A DNA stretch of 51,883 nt. Origin: Pirellulales bacterium. Lineage in GTDB: Bacteria; Planctomycetota; Planctomycetia; Pirellulales; JAICIG01. Made by a program: the position numbers and the translations under genes. Position 1 is the stretch's first letter. Every line of letters begins with the position of its first letter. Under the pieces are notes generated by a model. That model saw nothing but the letters and a program-made list of their open reading frames with translations, ran no database searches and was not told where the DNA came from. The DNA is taken from assembly GCA_025927475.1 (NCBI GenBank), contig JAICLL010000026.1, positions 1 to 51,883 of the forward strand, given 5' to 3'. Of this stretch, positions 1 to 8,024 are shown piece by piece.

Positions 1-719
1 GGTCGCCCCAACCACTTGCCGCCTGGCCAGAAGCCGCCTGGCCCGCTGCCGCCCGATCCGCCCGGCGGACCGCCTTGCATGCCTGGCATCATTCCGCCTG
101 GCCCGCCCGGTGGTCCGCCCAACATCATTCCGCCTGGCCCACTGCCGCCTGGCCCGCTGCCACCCGATCCGCTGCCCCCCGATCCGCCCGGCGGACCGCC
201 TTGCATGCCTGGCATCATTCCGCCAGGTCCGCTGCCGCCTGGCCCGCCCGGTGGTCCGCCCAACATCATTCCGCCTGGCCCGCTGCCGCTTGGCCCGCTG
301 CCCCCCGATCCGCCCGGCGGACCGCCTTGCATGCCTGGCATCATTCCGCCTGGTCCGCTGCCGCCTGGACCGCCCGGTCCCAGACCGCCGCCCGGCGGAC
401 CGCCAAGCTGTGCTCCATTCATCGGGTCTTGAGACGGTTGAACGTTTTGCGAGGCGGGCGATGCCGCAGACGATGCGTCGGCGGGTGGATTCTCGCCCGA
501 TGCCTGGGGCGACTGGGCCGGCGCCGCTGGCAAGGCATTTTCGGAGGGCGCGATTGAAGCATCGCCGCTCGGGGTAGCACTGCTCGGGGGGAGCGCGGCT
601 GGCGGAGGCGCAATGCTCGCCACTTGGGTGCTTGAGTCATCGCCGCCGCAACCCGCCAAGGCAATCGCGAGGACTCCCACGGCTAGCATCCACGGTCTAC
701 TCCAGGCGCAGTTCGACAT
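1..719 (-). CDS. Gly/Pro/Met-rich repeat lipoprotein (partial, runs off left edge)
   Basis: I translated this by hand on the minus strand from ATG at 717-719. It stays open for 239 codons to the window edge, so the C-terminus is missing. The N-terminus has a short charged part, a hydrophobic stretch (MLAVGVLAIA) and a lipobox LAGC about 25 residues in, so it should be a lipidated secreted protein. Residues after the lipobox are low-complexity Ala/Ser/Pro. From about residue 100 the protein is made of GGMMPGMQGGPPGG-type repeats. A GAGGA ribosome binding site lies at 726-730, six bases before the ATG. Plus-strand open frames over the same DNA are shadows produced by the repeat. Function is unknown; such segments are often spacers or surface/matrix proteins. 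The lipoprotein call is good, the role is not known. Confidence 0.75.
   Translation of the reverse strand, partial: MSNCAWSRPWMLAVGVLAIALAGCGGDDSSTQVASIAPPPAALPPSSATPSGDASIAPSENALPAAPAQSPQASGENPPADASSAASPASQNVQPSQDPMNGAQLGGPPGGGLGPGGPGGSGPGGMMPGMQGGPPGGSGGSGPSGSGPGGMMLGGPPGGPGGSGPGGMMPGMQGGPPGGSGGSGSGGSGPGGSGPGGMMLGGPPGGPGGMMPGMQGGPPGGSGGSGPGGFWPGGKWLGR
40..390. repeat. 126-bp in-frame tandem repeat inside the lipoprotein gene
   Basis: The block beginning gcatgcctggcatcattcc starts at 77, 203 and 329, an exact spacing of 126 bp (42 codons) each time. Between these anchors lie shorter cct/gcc/cgg-rich subrepeats with small length variants. The period is a multiple of three, so copy-number change would lengthen or shorten the protein without a frameshift. 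Confidence 0.85.
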
Positions 720-846
720 GGTTGGTCCTCGCAAAGTAAACCGCTGCTGCCACGGCGCGTATCGCCCGGGCTCGCTGCAAACGGTCGTCATTCTCGCACC
801 AAACGGTGCTCGAAGCAAGCGCCGAGGCCGACCGGAACTGCCGCGA

Positions 847-2577
847 TCACTTGTCAGCCGCGCCGATGGGGCGCCATCCCGGCCCGCGCACAAATCGTCC
901 AGGCATCTCGCCGGTGTGTTCGCCATCGCTAAGCACCTGCTGGCCATTGACCCACACGTGCCGGACGCCGGTGGCATACTGCTGCGGCTTTTCGTAGGTG
1001 GCATGGTCGATGATCGTCTTGGCGTCAAACACCACGACGTCGGCATAATAGCCCGGCGCCAGCCGGCCCCGCCGCGAGATCCGCAAGTTTTCAGCAGGCA
1101 GCGAAGTCAGCCGGCGGATGGCTTCTTCCAGAGGCACAATTTTTTCCTCGCGCACGTACCTGCCCAACAGCTTGGCAAAGTTGCCATAGGCGCGGGGATG
1201 CGGATGCAGCCGGGCAAACGGCCCTTCCGGCGCCAAAGAGCCGGCGTCGGAACCAAAGCTCACCCAAGGCAACGCCACCTTCCGCCGCACATTTGCGTCG
1301 TTCATGAAAAAATAAATGGCCTCCACGCGGCTGCCGTCTTCGATCACCAGGTCCATCGCGGTTTCTTCGGGCGAAGAGCCGCGCTCGGCCGCCACCGCCG
1401 CCAGCGAGCGGCCCGACAGCGGCTTGAGCGCCTCGTTCTTGAACCCCACCAGCAAAACCCGCTCAGGCGAGCCGGCCGCCAACAGCAGATTCTCCCACTC
1501 GTCGGTGCGCGTTTTCATTTCGCGCAGCACGCGGGCTCGCGTGCTCGGCTCGCGCAGCCGTTCGATCCACCGCTCCAGACCGCCTTCTTGCACCCAAGGC
1601 GGCATGGCAGCGTTCAGCCCCGTGCCGCCGGCTGTATAGGTATACATATCGGCGGTGATCTTGAGGCCTGCTTCACGCGCATGTTCAACCTTTTCAATCA
1701 CGCGATCGAGCTTGGGCCAATTGGCTTCGCCGGCCGCCTTGAGATGATAGATTTCGGCGCGAATGCCCGACTCGCGGGCAATCTTGAGCAGTTCGTCAAC
1801 CGACTCCAAAAGCTGATTGCCTTCGCTGCGAAGGTGCGAGATGTAGAGCCCGTCGAACTCGGCGGCTGCGCGGCACAGCGCAATCAGTTCGTCGGTGTCG
1901 GCATAAAAGGCCGGAGCGTAGATCAGCGACGACCCCACGCCCAGCGCCCCGACTCGCATTTCGCCGCGCACCAGGTCGCACATTCGCCGCAATTCCGCCG
2001 CGCTGGGGCGGCGATTGGCATAGCCCAGCTCGTGAATGCGCACCGTCGTCGCGCCGACGAACGAAGCCACATTGGTCGATACGCCACGGCGTTCAAGATG
2101 CTCGAGATACTCGGCCAGCGTGGTCCAGGCGACATCGTATTTCAGATCGCCCTGAGCCTGTTTCATGTCGACTTTCATCGACTCGGAAAGCGGACCCATG
2201 GACCACCCTTCGCCGAAGACTTCGAGCGTTACTCCTTGGCGCAGATCGCTCTGCGAACGGCCATCGACGAGCAAATCGTCGGTGGCCCAGCTCAGCATAT
2301 TGATAAAGCCCGGCGCGACGGCCAGCCCCTGCGCGTCGATTTCGCGTTTGCCCTTGGCGGACTCCAAATCGCCGATCTTTTGAATCCGTTCGGCGTCGAT
2401 GCCGACATCCGCGACCACCGGCGGCCCGCCCCGGCCGTCGTAGACCATGCCGCCGCGGATGAGGACGTCGAACGTTTGCGGCTCGGCGGCGCGGGCCGAG
2501 GCAAACAGATACACAAAGACAATTGCCGCGAGCAGGCAACGCCCGCGAATCGCAGTCGGCGGCATCGTTGAAATCAT
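847..2577 (-). CDS. N-acyl-D-amino-acid deacylase / D-aminoacylase-like amidohydrolase
   Basis: 576 aa with an N-terminal signal peptide (hydrophobic CLLAAIVFVYLFASARA, residues 14-30), so periplasmic. The amidohydrolase layout is clear: N-terminal beta sandwich with FDVLIRGGMVYDGRG (about 36-50), then APGFIN, then metal-site-like histidines in YISHLRSEG and YHLKAAG, FGSDAGSLAPEGPFARLHP, and a C-terminal strand segment LAPGYYADVVVFD. Family members remove acyl groups from D-amino acids using zinc. The usual HxH after PGFID is absent here (it reads PGFINMLSWATDD), so metal binding must differ from the classical enzyme, or activity is altered. The start at 2577 has a weak AGG seven bases upstream; an internal ATG at 2565 is also possible but lacks a ribosome binding site. 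It lies about 50 bp downstream of rnc on the same strand. Substrate is not predictable. Confidence 0.8.
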   Translation of the reverse strand: MISTMPPTAIRGRCLLAAIVFVYLFASARAAEPQTFDVLIRGGMVYDGRGGPPVVADVGIDAERIQKIGDLESAKGKREIDAQGLAVAPGFINMLSWATDDLLVDGRSQSDLRQGVTLEVFGEGWSMGPLSESMKVDMKQAQGDLKYDVAWTTLAEYLEHLERRGVSTNVASFVGATTVRIHELGYANRRPSAAELRRMCDLVRGEMRVGALGVGSSLIYAPAFYADTDELIALCRAAAEFDGLYISHLRSEGNQLLESVDELLKIARESGIRAEIYHLKAAGEANWPKLDRVIEKVEHAREAGLKITADMYTYTAGGTGLNAAMPPWVQEGGLERWIERLREPSTRARVLREMKTRTDEWENLLLAAGSPERVLLVGFKNEALKPLSGRSLAAVAAERGSSPEETAMDLVIEDGSRVEAIYFFMNDANVRRKVALPWVSFGSDAGSLAPEGPFARLHPHPRAYGNFAKLLGRYVREEKIVPLEEAIRRLTSLPAENLRISRRGRLAPGYYADVVVFDAKTIIDHATYEKPQQYATGVRHVWVNGQQVLSDGEHTGEMPGRFVRGPGWRPIGAADK

Positions 2578-2628
2578 GATGAACCTGAGAGGCCGTCCTG
2601 AAGAAAGAAGGCAAGGGATGGCCGCTCA

Positions 2629-3369
2629 TCATTCTTCCGTCAAATACGGCGGCGTCTCGCCGTTCAACTCGCTCAGCGCGTTTTGCGCGGCGCGTTGCTC
2701 GGCTTCTTTTTTGTTCCGGCCCCAGGCGGCCTGGTAACGCGTGCGGCCGATTTGAGCGGCAATTTTGAAGCACTTGCTATGGTCGGGGCCCTTCTGATCG
2801 AGCAAGGCATAGGTCGGCGTGTGTCCGTGCTCGCGCTGGGCCAGTTGCTGCAACAGCGACTTGTAGTTGCCCGAATGGTCGCCGTCGGCGGCCAGCTCGA
2901 TTTCGGGCGCCATGTAGTTTTCGATGAAGGCTCGTGCCGGCGGGTCGCCGCCGTCCAGATAGATGGCGGCGATCATCGACTCAAACACGTCGGCCAACAG
3001 CGAAGGCGGCACGGTCGGACTGGTGCTCATTCCCTTGCCCAGCAAGAGAAACTTTTCCAGGCCCAACGCCTCGCTGATTTTGGCGCACGTTTGGCGGCTG
3101 ACCACCACCGACTTGATTTTGGTGAGGTCGCCTTCCAGATGCTCCGGATATTGTCGATAGAGAATTTCGCAGACGACCGCGCCCAGAATGGCGTCTCCCA
3201 AAAACTCCAGCCGCTCGTTGGAGTGTAGGCGGTGCGATGCGCCCGAGGCGTGCGTGAGCGCCGCGCGCAGCAACGCCTTATCATGAAAGGTATAACCGAT
3301 GCGTCGTTCGAGCCGCTCCAGATCCTTGATCCAATCGGCGGCAGACTCGCTTTCCAGCGTGTGACTCAT
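2629..3369 (-). CDS. rnc: Ribonuclease III
   Basis: 246 aa, the usual family length. RNase III cleaves double-stranded RNA in rRNA processing and mRNA turnover. Residues 51-60 carry the signature NERLEFLGDA, which holds catalytic Glu/Asp positions, and a second acidic site DVFE is at 127-130. A double-stranded-RNA-binding domain fills about residues 168-236 (NYKSLLQQLAQ to KKEAEQRAAQNAL). The frame stays open upstream to 3879, but MSHTLE at 3369 is preferred: it gives the normal length, an AAGG lies upstream, and a TTGACA/TAGACT promoter sits just outside (3425-3453). It is divergent from the htrA gene. Confidence 0.95.
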   Translation of the reverse strand: MSHTLESESAADWIKDLERLERRIGYTFHDKALLRAALTHASGASHRLHSNERLEFLGDAILGAVVCEILYRQYPEHLEGDLTKIKSVVVSRQTCAKISEALGLEKFLLLGKGMSTSPTVPPSLLADVFESMIAAIYLDGGDPPARAFIENYMAPEIELAADGDHSGNYKSLLQQLAQREHGHTPTYALLDQKGPDHSKCFKIAAQIGRTRYQAAWGRNKKEAEQRAAQNALSELNGETPPYLTEE

Positions 3370-3424
3370 GTGAAGACCTTGCCCTGACGGCCCGCCACGA
3401 AACCAGCGGCCGGCAATCAGCGCA

Positions 3425-3453
3425 AGTCTAGCTATGTACAGTGTTTTTGTCAA
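3425..3453 (-). promoter_or_regulatory. Sigma70-type promoter for rnc
   Basis: On the minus strand, TTGACA (3448-3453) is followed after exactly 17 bases by TAGACT (3425-3430). This is a perfect -35 box, a four-of-six -10 box and ideal spacing. It predicts a leader of roughly 50 bases before the rnc start at 3369. Confidence 0.65.
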
Positions 3454-3565
3454 TCTTGCAAGAAAGTTGCGATTGTGGCAACCATATCTAAGAACCACCG
3501 AGCGGTACCCTTTCCAAAGCGGTATCCTTTCAAAGAGGCAACCAGTGAACGCGAAGGAGATCCAC

Positions 3566-5140
3566 ATGCAAACAACCCGTTTTCGCGCCAGCCGCAAATC
3601 GCTGGCCATCGCTTTCTTGCTGGCCATGACCACGGCCGGTGTCGGTGTTTGGCAGACCCGCGGCACCGCACAAGACGACTCGGACCGCGGGCCATCGGCC
3701 GCGCCCGAGCACGCTCGGCGGCAGGCCGACAGTCTATCGCAGGCTTTCCGCAAAGCGGCGGAAGTCGCCATTCCCACGGTCGTGACCATCGAAACCAACA
3801 GCAAGCCACAGGCGGTGCAGATGGAAGGACGCGGCTCGCGGCGCGGGGAAAGCCCGTTCAAGGGCGAGAACCCCTTCAAGGGTACGCCATTCGAAGATTT
3901 CTTTAACGACGACGGCGGACCGTATCAGTTTCATTTCGGTCCCAACGGGCGGATGCCGCAGAAGCACGGCATGGGTTCGGGCGTGATCGTCGACAAAAGC
4001 GGCATCGTGCTCACCAACAACCACGTGGTCGAAGGCGCCGACGAGGTCTTGGTGCGGCTCTCCGATGGCCGCCAGTTTGAAGCCTCCGACATCAAGACCG
4101 ATCCGGCCACCGACCTGGCTGTGCTCCGCATCAAGACCGACAGCTCGTTGCCGGCCGCCAAGCTGGGCGATTCCGACAAGCTGCAAATCGGTGACTGGGT
4201 GATCGCGGTCGGAAACCCCTTCGGCTTCGATTCGACGGTCAGCGCCGGCATCATCAGCGGCATGCGCCGCGAGCTGGAGCCGGGCAACCCCGACAAGCGG
4301 ACTAGCTATTTACAGACCGACGCCGCGATTAATCCCGGCAATTCGGGCGGTCCGCTGATGAACTTGGAAGGCGAAGTGATCGGCATTAATACTGCCATCG
4401 CTTCGAACAACGGCGGCTATCAGGGACTCGGCTTTGCGATTCCCAGCACCGTGGCCAAGTGGGTCATGCGGCAGTTGGTCGACAACGGCGTGGTGCAACG
4501 CGGCTACTTGGGCGTCGGCATTAGCGAAGTGAAGGGCAAGCTGGCCGACAAGCTGGGCGTAACGCACCGGGGCGGCGTGGTCGTGGGCGAGGTCTATCCG
4601 AATTCGCCCGCCGCCGAGGCTGGCTTCGAACCGGAGGACGTGATCACCTCGTATGGCGGCAAAAAGATTCGCACGCCGCGCGATCTGCAAGAGCTGGTCG
4701 AGCGCACGCCCGCCGGCGCCAAGCAGGCCGTCGAAGTGCTGCGCGACGGCAAGACCGTTGAACTGCAAGTGGCGGTGAAGCCGCTGCCGAAGGACTTTGC
4801 CGATTTGCACTCGGGCAAGGGCCGCCGCGGCGCCGATCAGCACTCGGGCTTCAAAAGCGACGAAATTGGAATCGAGGTTGCCGAGCTCAACGAGAACAAT
4901 GCCGAGAAGCTGGGTTTCAAAGATTTCCAAGGCGTCGTGGTGACCGAGGTGATGCAAGGCAGTGTGGCCGCCGAGGCCGGCCTGCGTGAAGGCATGCTGA
5001 TCATGCGGGTCGAGAAGCAACCGGTGCACAATGTCGATGAATTCAAGGCGGCCATGAAAGGCGCCTCGTTGGAAAACGGCATTCTGCTCTGGGTCCGCAC
5101 TGAGGGCGGCAACCGCTTTGTGGTGCTCGAGAAGAAATAG
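3566..5140 (+). CDS. HtrA/DegP-family periplasmic serine protease with two PDZ domains
   Basis: 524 aa. This trypsin-fold protease/chaperone of the cell envelope degrades misfolded exported proteins. A signal/anchor helix is at residues 11-28 (KSLAIAFLLAMTTAGVG). The catalytic triad is visible as His153 (LTNNHVVEGA), Asp183 (ATDLAVLRI) and Ser260 (NPGNSGGPL). PDZ1 spans about residues 285-385 (starting RGYLGVGI) and PDZ2 about 420-520 (GFKDFQGVVVTEV). A linker rich in Gly, Phe and Lys (FKGENPFKG, about 98-106) matches the flexible Q/LA-loop region. The start at 3566 is supported by AAGGAGA at 3554-3560, five bases upstream; the open frame extends to 3434 but without a ribosome binding site. 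It is followed by a strong terminator at 5274, so it is probably monocistronic. Confidence 0.95.
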   Translation: MQTTRFRASRKSLAIAFLLAMTTAGVGVWQTRGTAQDDSDRGPSAAPEHARRQADSLSQAFRKAAEVAIPTVVTIETNSKPQAVQMEGRGSRRGESPFKGENPFKGTPFEDFFNDDGGPYQFHFGPNGRMPQKHGMGSGVIVDKSGIVLTNNHVVEGADEVLVRLSDGRQFEASDIKTDPATDLAVLRIKTDSSLPAAKLGDSDKLQIGDWVIAVGNPFGFDSTVSAGIISGMRRELEPGNPDKRTSYLQTDAAINPGNSGGPLMNLEGEVIGINTAIASNNGGYQGLGFAIPSTVAKWVMRQLVDNGVVQRGYLGVGISEVKGKLADKLGVTHRGGVVVGEVYPNSPAAEAGFEPEDVITSYGGKKIRTPRDLQELVERTPAGAKQAVEVLRDGKTVELQVAVKPLPKDFADLHSGKGRRGADQHSGFKSDEIGIEVAELNENNAEKLGFKDFQGVVVTEVMQGSVAAEAGLREGMLIMRVEKQPVHNVDEFKAAMKGASLENGILLWVRTEGGNRFVVLEKK

Positions 5141-5160
5141 TCGAGTCGCTGCCGATCGGC

Positions 5161-5346
5161 GCGGTAGTCCCGGCCCTTGTGGCCGGCCCTAATGGCGCGG
5201 TAGCCCCGGCCCTGGTGGCCTGCCCGCCGCGCCGATGGGGTGAGCGCGACTGGAATGTCTGGTCTAAACCCTCGGGCCTTTCCGCCGTGCGGAAGGGCCC
5301 GTTTTTTGCGCTGGACCACAGCCGGCCACAAGGGCCGCGGCTACCG
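5161..5346. repeat. Dispersed repeat family around GCGGTAGCCCCGGCCC / TTGTGGCCGG, three copies
   Basis: Copies at 5161-5187 and 5197-5220 read forward and a third at 5322-5346 reads in reverse. Each joins a gcggtagccccggccc half to a ttgtggccgg half. The same unit recurs at the far right end of the window (51556-51648). The copies flank the htrA terminator. No coding content is seen between 5141 and 5483 apart from these repeats and the terminator. Confidence 0.75.
5274..5307 (+). terminator. Rho-independent terminator downstream of htrA
   Basis: A 12-bp GC-rich stem (5274-5285 with 5289-5300, one G-U pair), a three-base loop CGT and then GTTTTTT. It is 134 bases after the htrA stop codon, in the correct orientation for it. 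Confidence 0.85.
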
Positions 5347-5483
5347 TCATCGGCCCCCAGTTATCGCGCCCCCCCCGCGCCGTCAGCTTGACTCCCTCTC
5401 TGACCGGGCTAAGAATGCAATAGAACCGGTTGGCTTATTGCCGCTGTCCCGCCGACCATGCGACTCCAAAGGCCTCGGCACGA

Positions 5484-6830
5484 ATGTTACACCTGCCACG
5501 CGTTGCTCTGGGCGCTATCCAGCCGGCCACCGATCGCCAGGCCATTTGCTGGGCCATGCTCGAAGCGCTCGTGCAGTCTGGCTGCCAGGTGCAGCACTTT
5601 CTGGCCCACGCTTGCTTCACTCCGCGCAACGCCGCCTTGGCGATCACCGGTGTCGCTTCGCGCCATTTAGACACTTGGCTGATGCCCAAGGCCGTCTGCC
5701 GCGAAATCTTTGTTCACGGCTGCGCGGGACGCGACCTGGCCGTGGTCGAAGGAGAGTTCACCGCGTCTGACGCTGATGACCCGCCAGCGGGCAGCCGGCT
5801 CGACATGCTCTGCGACTGGCTCGATCTGCCGCGGCTGGTGGTCCTCGACGCCAGCAAGTTGCACGACTGCCAATGGCCCGACAGGCCGAATCAGATCGAC
5901 GGGGTGCTCTTAGACCGGGTCCGAAATGCCGCCGAAGCGTTTCAATTGCAAACGGCGCTGGAAGCGTTGTGGGATGTGCCGGTGTTGGGCATGCTCGAAG
6001 AGCTGCCCCGGTTGCGCGCGGGCTTGGCTCAGTTGCCGTGCGGCGCGGCGCCCTCGCGCGAGATGTGTGCAGAGCTGGGCGAAGCGTTCCTCCGTTTCAG
6101 TCGGCCCGATCGCATCCGCGAGCTGTCCGGCCGCCGCGACTTGCCGCCGATCGCCCCGGCGGTGTTTCCGATTCCCGAACAAGAGCCGAGCCAGCCGAGC
6201 CTGACGGTGGCCGTGGCGTATGACGCCGCCTTCAACTGCTATTTTCCCGACGCGCTCGACCTGCTCGAGCTGCACGGGGCGAAGATCGTCGATTTCTCTC
6301 CGCTGCGCGACGAAGTGCTGCCCGACGCTGACGTGGTCTATTTGGGCTGCGGCCATCCTGACCGTTACGCCGAAGCACTCAGCGGCAACCATTGCATGCT
6401 GCTGGCGCTGCGCAACCACATTCGCGGCGGGCGGCGGGTGTATGCCGAGGGCGGCGGGCTGGCCTATCTCTGCCAGAAGCTGCAAACGCCGCGGGGCGAG
6501 TGGGTGCCGATGGTCGGCGCGTTGCCGGCCTACGCCCGTGCCAACCCGCAGGGGGCCCCGCCGGTGCCCGTCGAGTTGACCTTCGCGCAGGGCAATTGGC
6601 TAGGATCGGCGGGCAGTCGAGTTCGCGGCTATCTCAACACCCATTGGCTTCTCGACCCTTCGGGCCCGCTGACCGGTCTGCTGGGCGAGCCAGGGCACGA
6701 GTTCGATCTGGTCGGGCAATATCAAGTGATCGGCAGCCGCTTGCACTTGAACTTCGCGGCCCAAGCCGACTTCTTGCAGGCATTCTTCCAGCCGCATTGC
6801 CCGACGCTGGCGTATTCGGGCGCTGAGTGA
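5484..6830 (+). CDS. CobB/CbiA-like cobyrinic acid a,c-diamide synthase homologue, active sites degenerate
   Basis: 448 aa from ATG at 5484 (a TTG at 5430 would extend it). The C-terminal half follows the CobB/CbiA class-I glutamine amidotransferase fold: VAYDAAFNCYFPDALDLLE (about 244-262), FSPLRDEVLPDADVVYLGCGHP, and VYAEGGGLAYL (319-329). In true enzymes the last motif is AECGG; here the nucleophilic Cys is Gly323. The N-terminal half corresponds to the ATP-binding domain but lacks a GxxxxGK P-loop where one is expected (VALGAIQPATDRQ). It is therefore unlikely to perform glutamine- and ATP-dependent amidation of cobyrinate. No other cobalamin genes are nearby. It could be a carrier or regulator, or a divergent paralogue with new chemistry. 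The fold assignment is solid; the function is not known. Confidence 0.7.
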   Translation: MLHLPRVALGAIQPATDRQAICWAMLEALVQSGCQVQHFLAHACFTPRNAALAITGVASRHLDTWLMPKAVCREIFVHGCAGRDLAVVEGEFTASDADDPPAGSRLDMLCDWLDLPRLVVLDASKLHDCQWPDRPNQIDGVLLDRVRNAAEAFQLQTALEALWDVPVLGMLEELPRLRAGLAQLPCGAAPSREMCAELGEAFLRFSRPDRIRELSGRRDLPPIAPAVFPIPEQEPSQPSLTVAVAYDAAFNCYFPDALDLLELHGAKIVDFSPLRDEVLPDADVVYLGCGHPDRYAEALSGNHCMLLALRNHIRGGRRVYAEGGGLAYLCQKLQTPRGEWVPMVGALPAYARANPQGAPPVPVELTFAQGNWLGSAGSRVRGYLNTHWLLDPSGPLTGLLGEPGHEFDLVGQYQVIGSRLHLNFAAQADFLQAFFQPHCPTLAYSGAE

Positions 6831-6895
6831 GGCGAGGGATCCTCACGCGTTGGTAGCACTCGAAGATCGAGTTGGCCGCCCATACTATTATAATC

Positions 6896-6945
6896 CGAAG
6901 CGTTAGCGAGGAGATGGCCGGATCTTGCCTCGCTGACGCTTCGGG
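6896..6945. repeat. 17-bp inverted repeat (CCGAAGCGTTAGCGAGG type)
   Basis: 6896-6912 and 6929-6945 are inverted copies with one G-U-compatible difference, separated by 16 bases. It could fold into a hairpin in RNA. It lies between the CobB-like gene and rpmB, about 65 bases past the stop codon, and may act as a terminator or as a dispersed palindromic element. No T-tract of useful length follows. Confidence 0.6.
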
Positions 6946-7004
6946 TTTGTGTGTTCGATGCCCTCCCGCTCGATTCTAGGACGTTACTCGTGCCTTCGCC
7001 CCGG

Positions 7005-7032
7005 TTGCACGACTGAGCCTTCCCGATATACT
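7005..7032 (+). promoter_or_regulatory. Sigma70-type promoter for rpmB
   Basis: TTGCAC (7005-7010) and TATACT (7027-7032) are separated by 16 bases, about 54 bases upstream of the rpmB start. Both boxes match five of six consensus positions. Confidence 0.65.
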
Positions 7033-7085
7033 ATTAGTTTCCATTTGACCGGCAAAGCAAAAGAAGAGCGGCGGAGAAGCGTATC

Positions 7086-7424
7086 ATGGGCAAGGCGTGC
7101 GATTGTTGCGGCAAAGCGCCGCAAATGGGCAACTCGATCACCACCCGCGGCAAGGCCAAATACCTGGGCGGCGTGGGCACCAAGATCACCGGCATCACCA
7201 AGCGGCAGTTCAAGCCCAACCTGCAGCGCGTGCGCGTCACCGTGCGCGGCGCCAACAAAACGGTGCGCGTCTGCACCCAGTGCCTGCGCAGCGGGGCCGT
7301 GACCAAGCTGGTGCGGGCCGCCCCTTTTAAGCTGCCCACCACCGAAGCCGTCAAAGCCAAGGGAGAAAAGCCCAAGGCCGAAAAACCCAAGACCGCCAAG
7401 GCCAAGACCGCCGCAAAGTCGTAA
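7086..7424 (+). CDS. rpmB: Large ribosomal subunit protein bL28
   Basis: 112 aa. The bL28 core is at residues 1-80: MGKACDCCGKAP, RGKAKYLGGVG, RQFKPNLQRVRV and VRVCTQCLRSG. Two Cys pairs (CDCC near residues 5-8 and CTQC further on) suggest a zinc-binding version. After the core there is a basic Lys/Ala/Pro tail of about 28 residues (repeats of KAEKPK/TAKAKT), as seen in planctomycete ribosomal proteins. GGAG about nine bases upstream supports the start, and a good promoter lies at 7005-7032. Confidence 0.95.
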   Translation: MGKACDCCGKAPQMGNSITTRGKAKYLGGVGTKITGITKRQFKPNLQRVRVTVRGANKTVRVCTQCLRSGAVTKLVRAAPFKLPTTEAVKAKGEKPKAEKPKTAKAKTAAKS

Positions 7425-7634
7425 GCTCGCCGCAGCCTGCGTCGCCATCCAGCATACACACGGCTAGTTCGATCTTGTAGAAGAGTTTAAGTTTGCTACC
7501 CGTGCGGCTCGTGATACCGCCACGATCCGGGCTTGTCCCGGTCGGGCGATGATTGAAAGCTAGATCGCGTGGCATCGATTTGCAACCGGTTTTGATTCTC
7601 ACGATCTGACCAGACGCTCCAGCGTCCACCGAGC

Positions 7635-7925
7635 ATGAGTCTCTCCCGCGCCGATGTCGAAAAGGTCTCGCTCTTGGCCCGGCTGCAATTAACCGACGCC
7701 GAGCTCACCACCATGACCGAACAATTGGGGCAAGTGGTCGGCTACATCGAACTGCTTTCAGAGCTGGATACCGAAGACGTTGAGCCGATGGCCCACGCCG
7801 TCGAACTCAGCAACGTGTTTCGCGCCGACGAACTGCGGCCCAGTTTCGACCGGGCAGAAATGCTCGCCCGTGCCCCACACGCCGACGGCGAGTTTTACCT
7901 GGTGCCGGCGGTGCTGGGAGACTAA
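7635..7925 (+). CDS. gatC: Aspartyl/glutamyl-tRNA amidotransferase subunit C
   Basis: 96 aa, normal GatC length. GatC is the small subunit that wraps around GatA in the GatCAB complex, which converts misacylated Glu-tRNA(Gln) or Asp-tRNA(Asn) to the correct aminoacyl-tRNA. Visible family features are VEKVSLLARLQLTDAEL at the N-terminus, the LSELDTEDVEPMAH segment and the C-terminal EFYLVPAVLGD. It is the first gene of gatC-gatA-gatB, separated from gatA by 99 bases that hold a large inverted repeat. Confidence 0.95.
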   Translation: MSLSRADVEKVSLLARLQLTDAELTTMTEQLGQVVGYIELLSELDTEDVEPMAHAVELSNVFRADELRPSFDRAEMLARAPHADGEFYLVPAVLGD

Positions 7926-8013
7926 AGTCGCTTTTCGCTCCGCGAAAGTAGCGTGGTTCCGCTCTCAACGAATAGCAATTTGAGGCGCTGCTTTCGCGGA
8001 GCGAAAGGCGACT
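7926..8013. repeat. 27-bp inverted repeat between gatC and gatA
   Basis: 7926-7952 and 7987-8013 are inverted copies with two differences, both compatible with G-U pairing, and a 34-base spacer. Each arm also contains a smaller palindrome, TTTCGCGGAGCGAAA. In the transcript this could form one long hairpin or two small ones. It lies inside an operon and ends 11 bases before the gatA start, so it may affect gatA expression or mRNA stability; it also looks like a REP-type mobile palindrome. Confidence 0.8.
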
Positions 8014-8024
8014 CTGGAACAAGT

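Noticed and set aside
16-577. Three plus-strand Pro/Arg/Trp-rich open frames
   Set aside because: They are shadows of the minus-strand lipoprotein repeat; only the minus frame has a ribosome binding site, signal peptide and lipobox.
613-2571. Long plus-strand frame of 652 codons
   Set aside because: Antisense to the amidohydrolase, which has clear family motifs; long antisense frames are expected at this GC content.
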